NCBI GenBank assembly: GCA_022820665.1
Contig: JAJEFB010000013.1
Span: forward strand, 1 to 53,075
DNA length: 53,075 nt
Reading direction: 5' to 3'
Source of the DNA: Anaerolineae bacterium
GTDB taxonomy: Bacteria; Chloroflexota; Anaerolineae; Aggregatilineales; Phototrophicaceae
A program made the position numbers and the translations under genes. This document shows, piece after piece, positions 42,262 to 50,587 of this stretch. The notes under the pieces are model-generated. The model worked only from the letters and a program-made list of their open reading frames with translations. It did not search any database and had not been told where the DNA came from. Numbering within the stretch: position 1 is the first letter of the stretch; the number at the start of each line of letters is the position of its first letter.

Positions 42262-43919
42262 TCAAGGCCGATCAAATACGGGTAAAGATCTTGTCCGCCG
42301 AAGACCAGATCAAATTCTAATTCCGAATAGAAAAATGATAAACGCTCAATCAATTCCCCGGCCTCGCGCTCTTGGATGCCATCGCCATAATACAAAGTGA
42401 GCAGTTCATGTTCGGCTTTCAGGACCTTGGCCAAGGCATCGCGTAGGGATGCCTCGATTGTGGCGCCGGCAACCAGAATCTGGCCGTCGCCGGTAGCGAG
42501 GAAATCACCACAGCGTATTGCCAAGCCGCCCAGACGAGAATCCCTGGTTGCCCGCGTGATCTCGATCGAAGAGACTCGCTGGCCTGCGGCTCTCATTTCG
42601 TCGATGGCTGAGTCCAAATCGCCGCCGTCTTCGCCGCTGTCTTCGAATGAACGCAGGGCGATCAGCGCGCTAATCCCGGCAACGACGGAGGTCGTGGGCA
42701 GGACATCGACGCGGATCTCATCGGCGGTTTCAGCCGCTTGTCTGGCGGTCATGATGATATTGCGATTGTTTGGCAGGATGATCGCGCGCGAAGCATTTAC
42801 GCTTTTGATTGAAACGAGAAAATCTTCCACGCTGGGATTTCTGCCTTGGCCGCCGGGGATTACCGCTTCACATCCCAGATCCTCAAAGACTGCCCTTAAT
42901 CCCTCTCCTGGAGCCACGGCGATCACGCCGTAGGACTCTGGCCTCTGATGTTCTGGTGGCGGCGCTGATATCTCTTGACGCGGTCTGCGCCGGGACTGCA
43001 ATTCCATGTTTTCGATGACGATGTCATCCAGTGTCGCGCCGGATTGAACCGCATAGTTAATGGGCAGGGCGGGATTGTCCACATGTATGTGGACCTTGAC
43101 CGTGGAGTCGTCGCCGACTACCAGCAGAGACCAGCCCGCTTGCTCCAGATCTTGACGGATTTGGGCGATATTCAAGTCCTTGCCGAGCATGAGAAACTGC
43201 ACATCGTAGCCGTAAGAGGCCTCGCTGGACGAATCCAGCGCGACGCCCGGACCCGCTGCAGCGGGAGATTCCGCTTTCTCCGGCGAATCGAATTTGCCGT
43301 CGGTGGAGGCGAGTCCTTCCAGGAAAGAGACCAGACCCAAGGCGCCTGAATCAACGACGCCGGACTCCTTTAGTATCGGCAGCAGTTCGGGCGTTCTGCG
43401 CAGCGATTCTTGCGCTGCGCGAACCAGAATACGCAGCGCTTCGGAGAGCGCCAGGTCGTCGTCCGCGTGGAGTTCAAGCGTTTCCGTCGCTTCCCGAGCG
43501 ACGGTGAGAATAGTACCTTCTACCGGGCTTGTTACCGCTTCATAAGCAAATTGCGCCGCGCGTTTGCAAGCAAGGGCGAATGCGGGCGTATCCAGCGCCT
43601 CAGCGGTCTGCAGTTCCTCGGCGAATCCCTTTAGCAACTGCGAAAGGATTGTGCCGCTGTTTCCGCGGGCGCCCATCAACGCGCCGTAGGCGAATCGCCG
43701 GGATACCTCTGGGAGGTCCGAACTGTCGATATCCGATATTTCGCTGTAGGCGCGCTGGAGTGTATGGTACATGTTTATTCCCGTGTCTCCGTCAGGAACC
43801 GGAAAGACATTCATGGCGTTGATTCGTTCAACGTGCTGGGAAAACTGGCCGATGGCGCTTGCCAGGGCTCGTTTAAGCGCTTTGCCATCGACGCCGTGTT
43901 TCTTGCGACATGAAGACAT
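42258..43919 (-). CDS. fakA: Fatty acid kinase subunit FakA (DAK2 domain, YloV family)
   Basis: The 553-residue protein has an N-terminal DAK2 (DhaL-like) kinase domain with N-V-F-P-V-P-D-G-D-T-G-I-N-M, the ATP/Mg-binding signature, and G-A-R-G-N-S-G; a middle domain (about 225-330) with H-I-H-V-D-N-P; and a C-terminal DegV-like domain with I-L-P-N-N-R-N-I near 400. It phosphorylates fatty acids carried by FakB for entry into phospholipid synthesis. ATG 43919 overlaps the rpe stop as TGATG; upstream in-frame codons lie in rpe. The two fakB genes follow directly. Confidence 0.92.
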   Translation of the reverse strand: MSSCRKKHGVDGKALKRALASAIGQFSQHVERINAMNVFPVPDGDTGINMYHTLQRAYSEISDIDSSDLPEVSRRFAYGALMGARGNSGTILSQLLKGFAEELQTAEALDTPAFALACKRAAQFAYEAVTSPVEGTILTVAREATETLELHADDDLALSEALRILVRAAQESLRRTPELLPILKESGVVDSGALGLVSFLEGLASTDGKFDSPEKAESPAAAGPGVALDSSSEASYGYDVQFLMLGKDLNIAQIRQDLEQAGWSLLVVGDDSTVKVHIHVDNPALPINYAVQSGATLDDIVIENMELQSRRRPRQEISAPPPEHQRPESYGVIAVAPGEGLRAVFEDLGCEAVIPGGQGRNPSVEDFLVSIKSVNASRAIILPNNRNIIMTARQAAETADEIRVDVLPTTSVVAGISALIALRSFEDSGEDGGDLDSAIDEMRAAGQRVSSIEITRATRDSRLGGLAIRCGDFLATGDGQILVAGATIEASLRDALAKVLKAEHELLTLYYGDGIQEREAGELIERLSFFYSELEFDLVFGGQDLYPYLIGLE

Positions 43920-44599
43920 CAGGCATCGGGACTCGCGATTGCTTGCCGTAAATTCTGGATGCCGGCGGCGATGCCTCCTGCATGGCCGAATACGCAAGTA
44001 CCGGCGATTATGACATTGGCTCCGGCTGCCACAGCCAGGAGGATCGTCTCGCTATTGATGCCGCCGTCAACTTCTATATCGATATTTGTCCCACCCTTAT
44101 CAACCATAGCGCGTAATGAAGCGATCTTGTGGTTCATCGCCCCGATGTACTCTTGACCGCCGAATCCCGGGTTGACGGTCATCACATTGATGATATCGAC
44201 CATATCCAGGATCTCGCCGAGCGACGCGGCCGGCGTATGAGGATTCAGCGCGACGCCAGCCCGGCAGCCGGCGGATTTGATCTGTCCCAGGACGCGATAA
44301 AGGTGCGTGCAAGCCTCTACGTGCACGGTGATGGAATCGGCTCCGCAATCGGCAAACCGTCCGATAAAGCGCTCTGGCTGGACGGTCATCAAATGTACGT
44401 CCAAGGGGATATCCGCGACATTTTTCACAGCTTCTACAACCAGAGGACCCATGGTGATATTGGGTACAAACTGCCCGTCCATCACGTCAATATGTATCCA
44501 GTCGGCGCCAGCGTCTTGCGCTTGTTTCACTTCTTCCCCGAGTCGAGTGAAATCGGCCGCGAGTATGGAAGGCGCTATCTTGATCGGCTTGTATGCCAT
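43919..44599 (-). CDS. rpe: Ribulose-phosphate 3-epimerase
   Basis: The 226-residue TIM-barrel enzyme interconverts ribulose-5-phosphate and xylulose-5-phosphate. Visible motifs are K-I-A-P-S-I-L-A-A-D-F, H-I-D-V-M-D-G-Q-F-V-P-N with catalytic Asp, D-V-H-L-M-T with metal-binding His, M-T-V-N-P-G-F-G-G-Q and E-V-D-G-G-I-N. ATG 44599, with GGGGT about eight bases upstream, puts the usual N-terminus at residue 1; an ATG at 44638 would add 13 residues. It is the first gene of the long minus-strand operon. The upstream gap is rich in repeats. Confidence 0.93.
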   Translation of the reverse strand: MAYKPIKIAPSILAADFTRLGEEVKQAQDAGADWIHIDVMDGQFVPNITMGPLVVEAVKNVADIPLDVHLMTVQPERFIGRFADCGADSITVHVEACTHLYRVLGQIKSAGCRAGVALNPHTPAASLGEILDMVDIINVMTVNPGFGGQEYIGAMNHKIASLRAMVDKGGTNIDIEVDGGINSETILLAVAAGANVIIAGTCVFGHAGGIAAGIQNLRQAIASPDA

Positions 44600-44760
44600 A
44601 TCGGGACCCCGAATCTTGAGATCGACGTACAGAACCATCTTACTTGTTACGCAGCGTTATTGCAAAAGCGCGCGGACCGGGCAATGTATCCTTTTCGGTT
44701 GACCTACATTTTACAGTTCTCGATTTGATATCCTTAACCCAAAATACGAACGACATTGGT

Positions 44761-44877
44761 AGGGGCGACTCGGTGGGTCGCGTAGACACTGACCGTCAGT
44801 CGCCCGATACCATTCGGTTTCTACACGTCGGGCGATCCAGCGGGTCGCGTAGACACTGACCTTCGATCGCCCCTACC
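44761..44877. repeat. Paired covarying hairpins with GTAGACACTGACC in the loop
   Basis: Two units follow one another. In the first, GGGCGACT (44763-44770) pairs with AGTCGCCC (44798-44805); in the second, GGGCGATC (44830-44837) pairs with GATCGCCC (44865-44872). Both loops contain exactly GGGTCGCGTAGACACTGACC (44775-44794 and 44842-44861). Ordinary members of the hairpin family have loops of about five bases, so these look like the same hairpins carrying an inserted 20-base motif. The rest of 44600-45027 contains no recognisable gene. Confidence 0.75.
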
Positions 44878-45027
44878 GACTAGCAGGTTGTTGCTGTTCT
44901 TCATTTCAACCGAATTTCGATACACGCTCGTGGACCGGACACACTATCGCAGACGGGGACTGACTGATCTGTATTGCGTTGAGAATAGGAGACCTTCAGG
45001 CGCTGGAAACGCGCGCCCTCAAAAGTC

Positions 45028-46074
45028 TTAGCCGCTGATCCGGTCGAGTTCGATGAGACTCGTTTTCAATTGACCGCAGCCGGCGTCAATGTCAATGCCT
45101 CGCCGCAGGCGCACGGTGCTGGCCACTTCATAGTGCTTGAGAATATTCCTGAACTTGTCGATACGCTCCTGTTCGGCTGGCGCGCCCCGGTAGGCGTCGG
45201 TTGGGTTCAAGGGAATGATGTTGACGTGGCACAAGAGTCCGGCGAGCAGTCGTCCCAGCTTGTGCGCCTCGTCCGGGCTGTCATTCTCGCCGGCGATTGC
45301 CGCCCACTCGATGGTGATGCGCCGGTTTGTCTTGGCTGTGTAATAACGACAAGCGCTGATCAATTCGTCGATCGGCCAGCGGCGATTAACGGGCATCAGC
45401 GCGGAACGCTGGATATCCTCCGATTTGTGCAGGCTCACAGCCAAATTGACCTGAAGACCCTCGTCGGCGAAGCGCCGGATCTGCGGCGCCAATCCCACGG
45501 TGCTGACGGTGATATGTCGAGCGCCGATTCCCAGGCGATTCATGAATTGACGGATGGCGCGCATGGACGCTTCGTAGTTGTGGAAGGGTTCGCCCATGCC
45601 CATCAGCACAATATTGCTCAAGCGTTCGCCCGCCGCCGCCAGTTCCCGCGCGAAGAGCATCGCTTGTTCGAAGATTTCCACCGCCGTCAGGTTGCGCGCG
45701 AATCCCATTTGACCCGTGGCGCAGAAGACACAGCCCATCGCGCAGCCGGCCTGAGTCGATAAACAGGCGGTCTTGCGCTGGTCCTCATAGGGCATGAGGA
45801 CGGATTCTATCAATTGACCGTCCGCCAATTGATAGAGCCGCTTTTCCGTACCATCGGCGCTGTTCTGTCGCGCGACCAGCCGTAAGCTGCCAAGCGAAGC
45901 GTGTTGACCGAGTTGGTCAATGAAGCGCTTGGGCAGATCGCTCATGGCGGCGAAGTCATCCACGCGCTTGTCGTACATCCATTTCCAAAGCTGGCGAGCG
46001 CGAAAGGGCTTTTCGCCGCACTCGGCGGCCAGGCTGTTGAGTTCCGACAGTGTCAGCGCGTAGAGGTTGGTCAT
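45028..46074 (-). CDS. rlmN: 23S rRNA (adenine-2503-C2)-methyltransferase RlmN
   Basis: The 348-residue radical-SAM enzyme methylates C2 of A2503 in 23S rRNA and A37 of some tRNAs. The [4Fe-4S] cysteines are C111, C115 and C118 in C-A-M-G-C-V-F-C. G-M-G-E-P binds SAM, and the resolving cysteine is near 337 in I-D-A-G-C-G-Q-L. The N-terminal helical domain has F-R-A-R-Q-L-W-K-W-M-Y. All key residues are present. It is followed in the same direction by nothing closely linked and preceded 30 bases upstream by the CPBP protease gene. Confidence 0.95.
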   Translation of the reverse strand: MTNLYALTLSELNSLAAECGEKPFRARQLWKWMYDKRVDDFAAMSDLPKRFIDQLGQHASLGSLRLVARQNSADGTEKRLYQLADGQLIESVLMPYEDQRKTACLSTQAGCAMGCVFCATGQMGFARNLTAVEIFEQAMLFARELAAAGERLSNIVLMGMGEPFHNYEASMRAIRQFMNRLGIGARHITVSTVGLAPQIRRFADEGLQVNLAVSLHKSEDIQRSALMPVNRRWPIDELISACRYYTAKTNRRITIEWAAIAGENDSPDEAHKLGRLLAGLLCHVNIIPLNPTDAYRGAPAEQERIDKFRNILKHYEVASTVRLRRGIDIDAGCGQLKTSLIELDRISG

Positions 46075-46104
46075 TTGCTTTCCGTTGTCCGTAAATTCGT
46101 CGAA

Positions 46105-47085
46105 TTAGGCCAGACTTGCCAAGAGAAACGGGATCATATTATAGACGAAATGCGAAATAATAGCCGCGGTGGTACTGAGCCAGGCGCGCGCCAATCCGAA
46201 TGCGAGCGAGACGAGAAACACGATCGCCGCGGCCGGCGTAGAGGCGTACTGCAAGTGGATCGCTGTGAAGAAAAGCGACGCGATCACGACGCCGAAAACG
46301 GGCTGAAGCGCGCCGCGAAACAGGGTTTCTTCGCCTATTGCGGCCAAAAGCGCCAAGAGCGCTCCCAAGAAGAGCGAACTGCTAAAGGAATCGAAAATCT
46401 GCCGCGCCGCCGCCGTCTGCACTTCGAAACTGCTTGCGGATACCATACTTTGCCACACTAACATGAGCAGCGAGACCCCAAGGTACAAAATGCAGCCAAG
46501 CGCGATGCCAAGCAGCAAATCTATAGGAGTAGGAAATCGCAAGCCGAGGCGCTCGAAAGTACTTGCCCAATCGCGGCGAATCAGCCAGCCGACGCCCAAA
46601 AGCGCCAGCAAAATATACAATGCCGCATCCGCGGCCAGGTTGAGCAGGGCATCTTCAGTATTGGCATAGACATCGAGCAGTTTTTGCAGACCGCCCTCGG
46701 CGCTCGCATTCCAATAGAGTACGGCAAGCGCGAATATCATGAGCAGGAGCGCCAGACGGTGAATCGGCCGCCGGCTGTCAAATGTCGGCGGAGCGATCAG
46801 TCCTGAAATGCTTATCAGGCGCTCGACGTAGCGCCAGGGTGACTCGAATATGATCAAGAGCAGCATGATTGCGATCGATGCGGTTGCGAAACCTGAATAG
46901 GACCACTGAAAAAGGTCGTTCGCGCCGGACGTAGAGATTCTGTTCAGCAACTGGACCGCGACGACGGCGGGCATGGCTGCCTGTAGAACGCGCAGGCGCC
47001 GGCTTGAAATGCCGGGACTCTTTGCCGCGTTCGCCAGGACGATCAAAACAGTTAGGTACAGGAGCCCAAAAAGCGTCAGTGCCAT
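46105..47085 (-). CDS. CPBP family intramembrane metalloprotease
   Basis: The 326-residue membrane protein has about eight helices. The CPBP (Abi/CAAX) motif set is present: G-E-E-T-L-F-R-G near residue 236, F-T-A-I-H-L-Q-Y near 258 and the last I-S-H-F-V-Y-N-M, whose Glu and His residues form the metal site. Members cut or process membrane-anchored proteins or bacteriocin-type peptides; the target is unknown. Its end is 30 bases before rlmN, so they may be cotranscribed. Confidence 0.85.
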   Translation of the reverse strand: MALTLFGLLYLTVLIVLANAAKSPGISSRRLRVLQAAMPAVVAVQLLNRISTSGANDLFQWSYSGFATASIAIMLLLIIFESPWRYVERLISISGLIAPPTFDSRRPIHRLALLLMIFALAVLYWNASAEGGLQKLLDVYANTEDALLNLAADAALYILLALLGVGWLIRRDWASTFERLGLRFPTPIDLLLGIALGCILYLGVSLLMLVWQSMVSASSFEVQTAAARQIFDSFSSSLFLGALLALLAAIGEETLFRGALQPVFGVVIASLFFTAIHLQYASTPAAAIVFLVSLAFGLARAWLSTTAAIISHFVYNMIPFLLASLA

Positions 47086-47231
47086 CGATCATTACGAGTG
47101 TGCGGGTCCGCGCAGTATAGACGATATCGGCACAGCGCTCAACTGTCAGCCCATCCGCCGCTGGCATATTGACAATTCACAGGGCGCTGTGCTAGCATTA
47201 TCGGCGCCACATCGAGACTTGGTTTACAGTT

Positions 47232-47318
47232 GGAGAGGTGGCCGAGTGGTTTAAGGCGATGGTCTTGAAAACCATTGTACGGTTCTCCGTACCGCAGGTT
47301 CGAATCCTGTCCTCTCCG
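47232..47318 (+). tRNA. tRNA-Ser (anticodon UGA)
   Basis: GGAGAGG at 47232-47238 pairs with CCTCTCC at 47311-47317, with G as discriminator. The anticodon arm ATGGT-CTTGAAA-ACCAT carries TGA, reading UCA codons. The long variable arm (TGTACGGTTCTCCGTACC) is as in class II serine tRNAs. The T loop is TTCGAAT. No CCA is encoded. Confidence 0.96.
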
Positions 47319-47352
47319 CCTTAACCGCCTTAACAATCTTATAGTTCAGTAT

Positions 47353-47439
47353 GGAGAGGTGCCAGAGTGGTTGATTGGGGCCGCCTGCTAAGCGGTTGTA
47401 CCTTCACGGGTACCGCAGGTTCGAATCCTGTCCTCTCCG
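47353..47439 (+). tRNA. tRNA-Ser (anticodon GCU)
   Basis: GGAGAGG and CCTCTCC form the acceptor stem. The anticodon arm GCCGC-CTGCTAA-GCGGT carries GCT, reading AGC and AGU. The long variable arm is TGTACCTTCACGGGTACC. The T arm and acceptor end are identical to the neighbouring tRNA-Ser. CCA is not encoded. Bases 47416-47444, the 3' end plus five downstream bases, recur at 48075-48103. Confidence 0.96.
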
Positions 47440-47478
47440 TTTCAAATCTTGCCATGAAGCCCACCCGGACGACTATAA

Positions 47479-47892
47479 ATGAGCGGACGAATTGCGATTG
47501 AAACGGTCGTAAACAGAGCGCGCAGCGATGTCTGGACGTTCTTCAACGCGCCGGAACATATCACCCAATGGAACTTCGCGTCGGATGACTGGTGCTGCCC
47601 GCGCGCCGAAAATGATCTCAGGGCGGGCGGCAGGCTTTGCTACAGGATGGAAGCCAAAGACGGCAGCTTTGGTTTTGACTTTGAGGGAATCTATGACGAA
47701 GTCGCGCATGAGAGCAAACTCGCGTACGCGATGCCAGACGGCCGCAAAGTTGAAACCAGTTTTGAGGATATCGAAGGCAAGACCAAGGTCAGGACAGTAT
47801 TCGACCCCGAGGCGGAAAACCCGATTGAGATGCAGAGGATGGGATGGCAAGCGATCCTCGACAATTTCAAGAAATATACCGAGTCGACCTAG
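47479..47892 (+). CDS. SRPBCC (AHSA1-like) family protein
   Basis: The 137-residue protein begins I-A-I-E-T-V-V-N-R-A-R-S-D-V-W-T-F-F-N-A-P-E-H-I-T-Q-W-N (given here residue by residue), the usual opening of START/SRPBCC proteins, with a helix-grip pattern and the late G-W-Q-A-I-L-D-N-F-K-K-Y helix typical of AHSA1-like members. The family binds hydrophobic ligands or aids stress responses; the ligand is unknown. No Shine-Dalgarno sequence precedes the ATG. It lies between tRNA-Ser(GCU) and a remnant of that tRNA's 3' end. Confidence 0.82.
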   Translation: MSGRIAIETVVNRARSDVWTFFNAPEHITQWNFASDDWCCPRAENDLRAGGRLCYRMEAKDGSFGFDFEGIYDEVAHESKLAYAMPDGRKVETSFEDIEGKTKVRTVFDPEAENPIEMQRMGWQAILDNFKKYTEST

Positions 47893-48318
47893 CGTCAATC
47901 AAGAATGTTTGCTTGAAGCGAGCATTAGTCGGGAACCGGGCAGGGCGGGACGTCCCCTAAGAGAAGAAGAAGTAGCGGTCGATGACTGCGCCATCAAGTA
48001 TCACGTGTGAGCAAGACGGCAGTTACTACAAGGCAGGAGCCGTCGACCAAGCGCTTTTATCCGCACAGTTTTCACAGGTTTGAAACCTGTCCTCTCCGTT
48101 TCATTCCTCTTGGTTGTATGCGCAACTAGCAAGTCGCTCCGATAGTCCCAAAGAAGAGCTTGGCTCGATCATATTGGCGATGAAACTCGGTTGCATGTGC
48201 CGTTTCAGATACGCTGTCGCGATTCTTCCTTCATATTTTCAAAGCGAATGCGCGCTTGGCGCTTGCTGCTCTGTGCTAGAATGCAGCCATAATTGAAGGA
48301 AACAGCGGGGCGGGTCAC
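47893..48318. pseudogene. tRNA-Ser 3'-end remnant in gene-free region
   Basis: Within this gap, 48075-48103 repeats the last 24 bases of tRNA-Ser(GCU) and its next five bases with two differences in the T loop (TTTGAAA for TTCGAAT). The change of the invariant C56 makes a working tRNA impossible, and the 5' two thirds are absent. The remainder of the gap shows no gene or strong promoter. Confidence 0.7.
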
Positions 48319-49509
48319 ATGCTCATAATCGGTCTGATGTCCGGCACGTCCGCGGATGGCGTCGACGCGGCGCTCTTTGAGATCGAGGGCGCCCCGGGCA
48401 ACCTGAAAACAGGCTTGATACATGGACGCACCTACGCCTACGAACCCGCCATGCGTGAAACAATCTTGCAATGTTGCGATGCCGACCGAAGCCGCGTGGA
48501 CAAGATCGCGGAACTGAACGTGTCATTGGCGGAAGTATTCGCGGACAGCGCGCTGCGGTTGATCGCCGAGGCAAGCGTAAGTCGCGACGACCTTGACCTC
48601 ATTGGATCGCACGGTCAGACAATATGGCACAACGTGCGTCCTGACGGGCGGGTAAGCGCGTCGCTGCAAATCGTGGAAGCGGCGGTCCTCGCCGAAGTAA
48701 CGGGCATCACGACTATCAGCAATTTCCGCGCTCGTGATATCGCCCTGGGCGGACAAGGCGCGCCGCTCACCAGCTATGTGGACTGGCTCTTGCTCCGGCA
48801 TCCGCGATATTGGCGCGCCATACAAAACATTGGCGGCATGGGCAACGTGACGTTCTTGCCTCCTTTGAGCAACGCGCGCGAGCAGCCAATCGCTTTTGAT
48901 ACGGGTCCAGGTAACGCGCTTCTGGATGCCGCCGTCGGCCATTTTAGCGACGGGGAGCTCACTTACGATCGTGCTGGCGAGATTGCGAAACGCGGTCGGA
49001 TGAACGAAGAATGGTTGGAGGACTTGCTTCAGCATCCCTATTATCAGAGAGGATACCCGAAGACCACCGGGCGCGAGACCTTCGGTACAGCGGCAGCGCT
49101 GGACTTAGTCGCCCAAGCCAAGGCGCGCGGTCTGAGCGAGACTGAAATCGTCGCCACCTTGACCGCTTTGACGGCTAGCAATATCGCAGAAGCCTACAGG
49201 CGATTCGCGCCCGCTCCTATTCAAGAGGTGATTATCGGCGGCGGCGGACGCCATAACCCGGTAATGCTGGCTATGTTGCGCGACCTATTGGCGCCGGCGC
49301 GCGTATTGACGCATGAAGACATTGGCATGAACAGCGACTTCAAGGAAGCGCTGGTATTCGCGCTATTGGCGTATGAATCCTGGCACGGTCGCCCGGGCGC
49401 CCTGCCCGCCTTCACCGGAGCAAGCAGCGCGGGCGTTCTGGGGCAGATCACGCCTGGCGCGAACTTCTCACGGCTTTTGCGGCAGTCCTGGTCTGTAATG
49501 TCGGAATGA
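48319..49509 (+). CDS. anmK: Anhydro-N-acetylmuramic acid kinase
   Basis: The 396-residue enzyme opens and phosphorylates 1,6-anhydro-MurNAc released in cell-wall recycling, giving MurNAc-6-phosphate. It starts L-I-I-G-L-M-S-G-T-S-A-D-G-V-D-A-A-L, the family's ATP/sugar motif, and has L-I-G-S-H-G-Q-T-I-W-H near 94, N-I-G-G-M-G-N-V-T near 170, F-D-T-G-P-G-N-A-L near 193 and I-G-G-G-G-R-H-N-P near 308. The active-site Asp follows the start motif and in F-D-T-G. Length is normal. No murQ or nagZ partner is in the window. Confidence 0.94.
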   Translation: MLIIGLMSGTSADGVDAALFEIEGAPGNLKTGLIHGRTYAYEPAMRETILQCCDADRSRVDKIAELNVSLAEVFADSALRLIAEASVSRDDLDLIGSHGQTIWHNVRPDGRVSASLQIVEAAVLAEVTGITTISNFRARDIALGGQGAPLTSYVDWLLLRHPRYWRAIQNIGGMGNVTFLPPLSNAREQPIAFDTGPGNALLDAAVGHFSDGELTYDRAGEIAKRGRMNEEWLEDLLQHPYYQRGYPKTTGRETFGTAAALDLVAQAKARGLSETEIVATLTALTASNIAEAYRRFAPAPIQEVIIGGGGRHNPVMLAMLRDLLAPARVLTHEDIGMNSDFKEALVFALLAYESWHGRPGALPAFTGASSAGVLGQITPGANFSRLLRQSWSVMSE

Positions 49510-49557
49510 CGCAGCATTGTGCGATATGGTGATTTCAAGGAGTGAGGGCGAGCCCGA

Positions 49558-50532
49558 ATGCGCGAGTTGATGTCGCGACTGTTTACTCCCATGCGCAAGT
49601 GGTGGGCTGCCCGCCGCGCGCCGACCAAGGAATTGCCTCATGTCCTTCTGACGGCGCTGCGCAATTTCAGCCGATACGGTTCGCGTCAATCGGCCGCGCT
49701 GGCTTTTTATTCTCTTTTTTCGGCATTCCCGCTGACGCTCTTGGTGGCTGTGGTTGTGAGCGGTCTGTTGGAACCAGCTGTCGCCCAGGAACAGATCGCG
49801 AATGGACTGAGCCGTTTGTTGCCCGCCGAAACGGTCACGTATATTCAAGAGGTCTTGGACGATTCATTGCAGCAAGCCAAGTCTTTCGGCGTGGTCGCCA
49901 TTCTCGCGCTGATCTGGTCGTCGCTGACTTTCTTTTCCAACCTCACGGCATCGCTGGACGAGATCTTCGACGTGCCCGAGCGACGCGGCATCTGGAGCTT
50001 GCGCGCGCTAGCGGTATTGATGAGTATCACGCTGGTGATTCTGGTGGTGGTTTCCTTTCTCACATCCGGCGTATTGAGGCTGGTATCGATTCTGCTGCTG
50101 GATCAACCGAGCCTTTGGGTTTCTGTAGGCAGCCTGTTCTTGCCGATCGGTCTTGATGTTGTGATATTCGCTATGCTCTTCCGCTTTGTTCCGGCGCGCT
50201 TTGTGCATTGGGACGCGGTACTGCCGGCGGCGATCTTCGGCGCCATTGGCTGGGAAGCAGCGAAAGCCGGGTTCGCGTTTTACCTGAACAACCTGGCGGG
50301 ATTTCAGTTCATCTACGGCGGCATTGCAACGGCGATTGTGTTGCTGTTCTGGGCAAATCTTATCGCTGCGATATTTTTGCTGAGCGCGGAATTTTGCGCC
50401 CGCCTCAATGAGTGGATCATTCGGCAAGACGCCGGTCAACCCAGCGCGCACAAGTCCTACAGCATCGCCATTCGCAACGGCCAGATCGAGGTGCGGGCGC
50501 CGGAAGAACGACGGATCGCCAGCGGCAAGTAG
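49558..50532 (+). CDS. YihY/virulence factor BrkB family membrane protein
   Basis: The 324-residue protein has about six helices after a basic N-terminus. The family marks are R-Q-S-A-A-L-A-F-Y-S-L-F-S-A-F-P near residue 40, I-W-S-S-L-T-F-F near 118, D-A-V-L-P-A-A-I-F-G-A-I-G-W-E near 215 and A-N-L-I-A-A-I-F-L-L-S-A-E near 268. The family was once misnamed RNase BN; its role in the membrane is unclear. It is 48 bases behind anmK in the same direction and convergent with the ABC exporter. Confidence 0.87.
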   Translation: MRELMSRLFTPMRKWWAARRAPTKELPHVLLTALRNFSRYGSRQSAALAFYSLFSAFPLTLLVAVVVSGLLEPAVAQEQIANGLSRLLPAETVTYIQEVLDDSLQQAKSFGVVAILALIWSSLTFFSNLTASLDEIFDVPERRGIWSLRALAVLMSITLVILVVVSFLTSGVLRLVSILLLDQPSLWVSVGSLFLPIGLDVVIFAMLFRFVPARFVHWDAVLPAAIFGAIGWEAAKAGFAFYLNNLAGFQFIYGGIATAIVLLFWANLIAAIFLLSAEFCARLNEWIIRQDAGQPSAHKSYSIAIRNGQIEVRAPEERRIASGK

Positions 50533-50587
50533 CGACATCAGCGACTTATCCACAAGATCGGCGCTGCTAACGCGGCGCAGCGCGATT

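Noticed and set aside
50563..50586. GCGCTGC/GCAGCGC inverted repeat between the convergent brkB-like and exporter genes as a terminator
   Set aside because: No U-run follows on either strand, so an intrinsic terminator cannot be supported.
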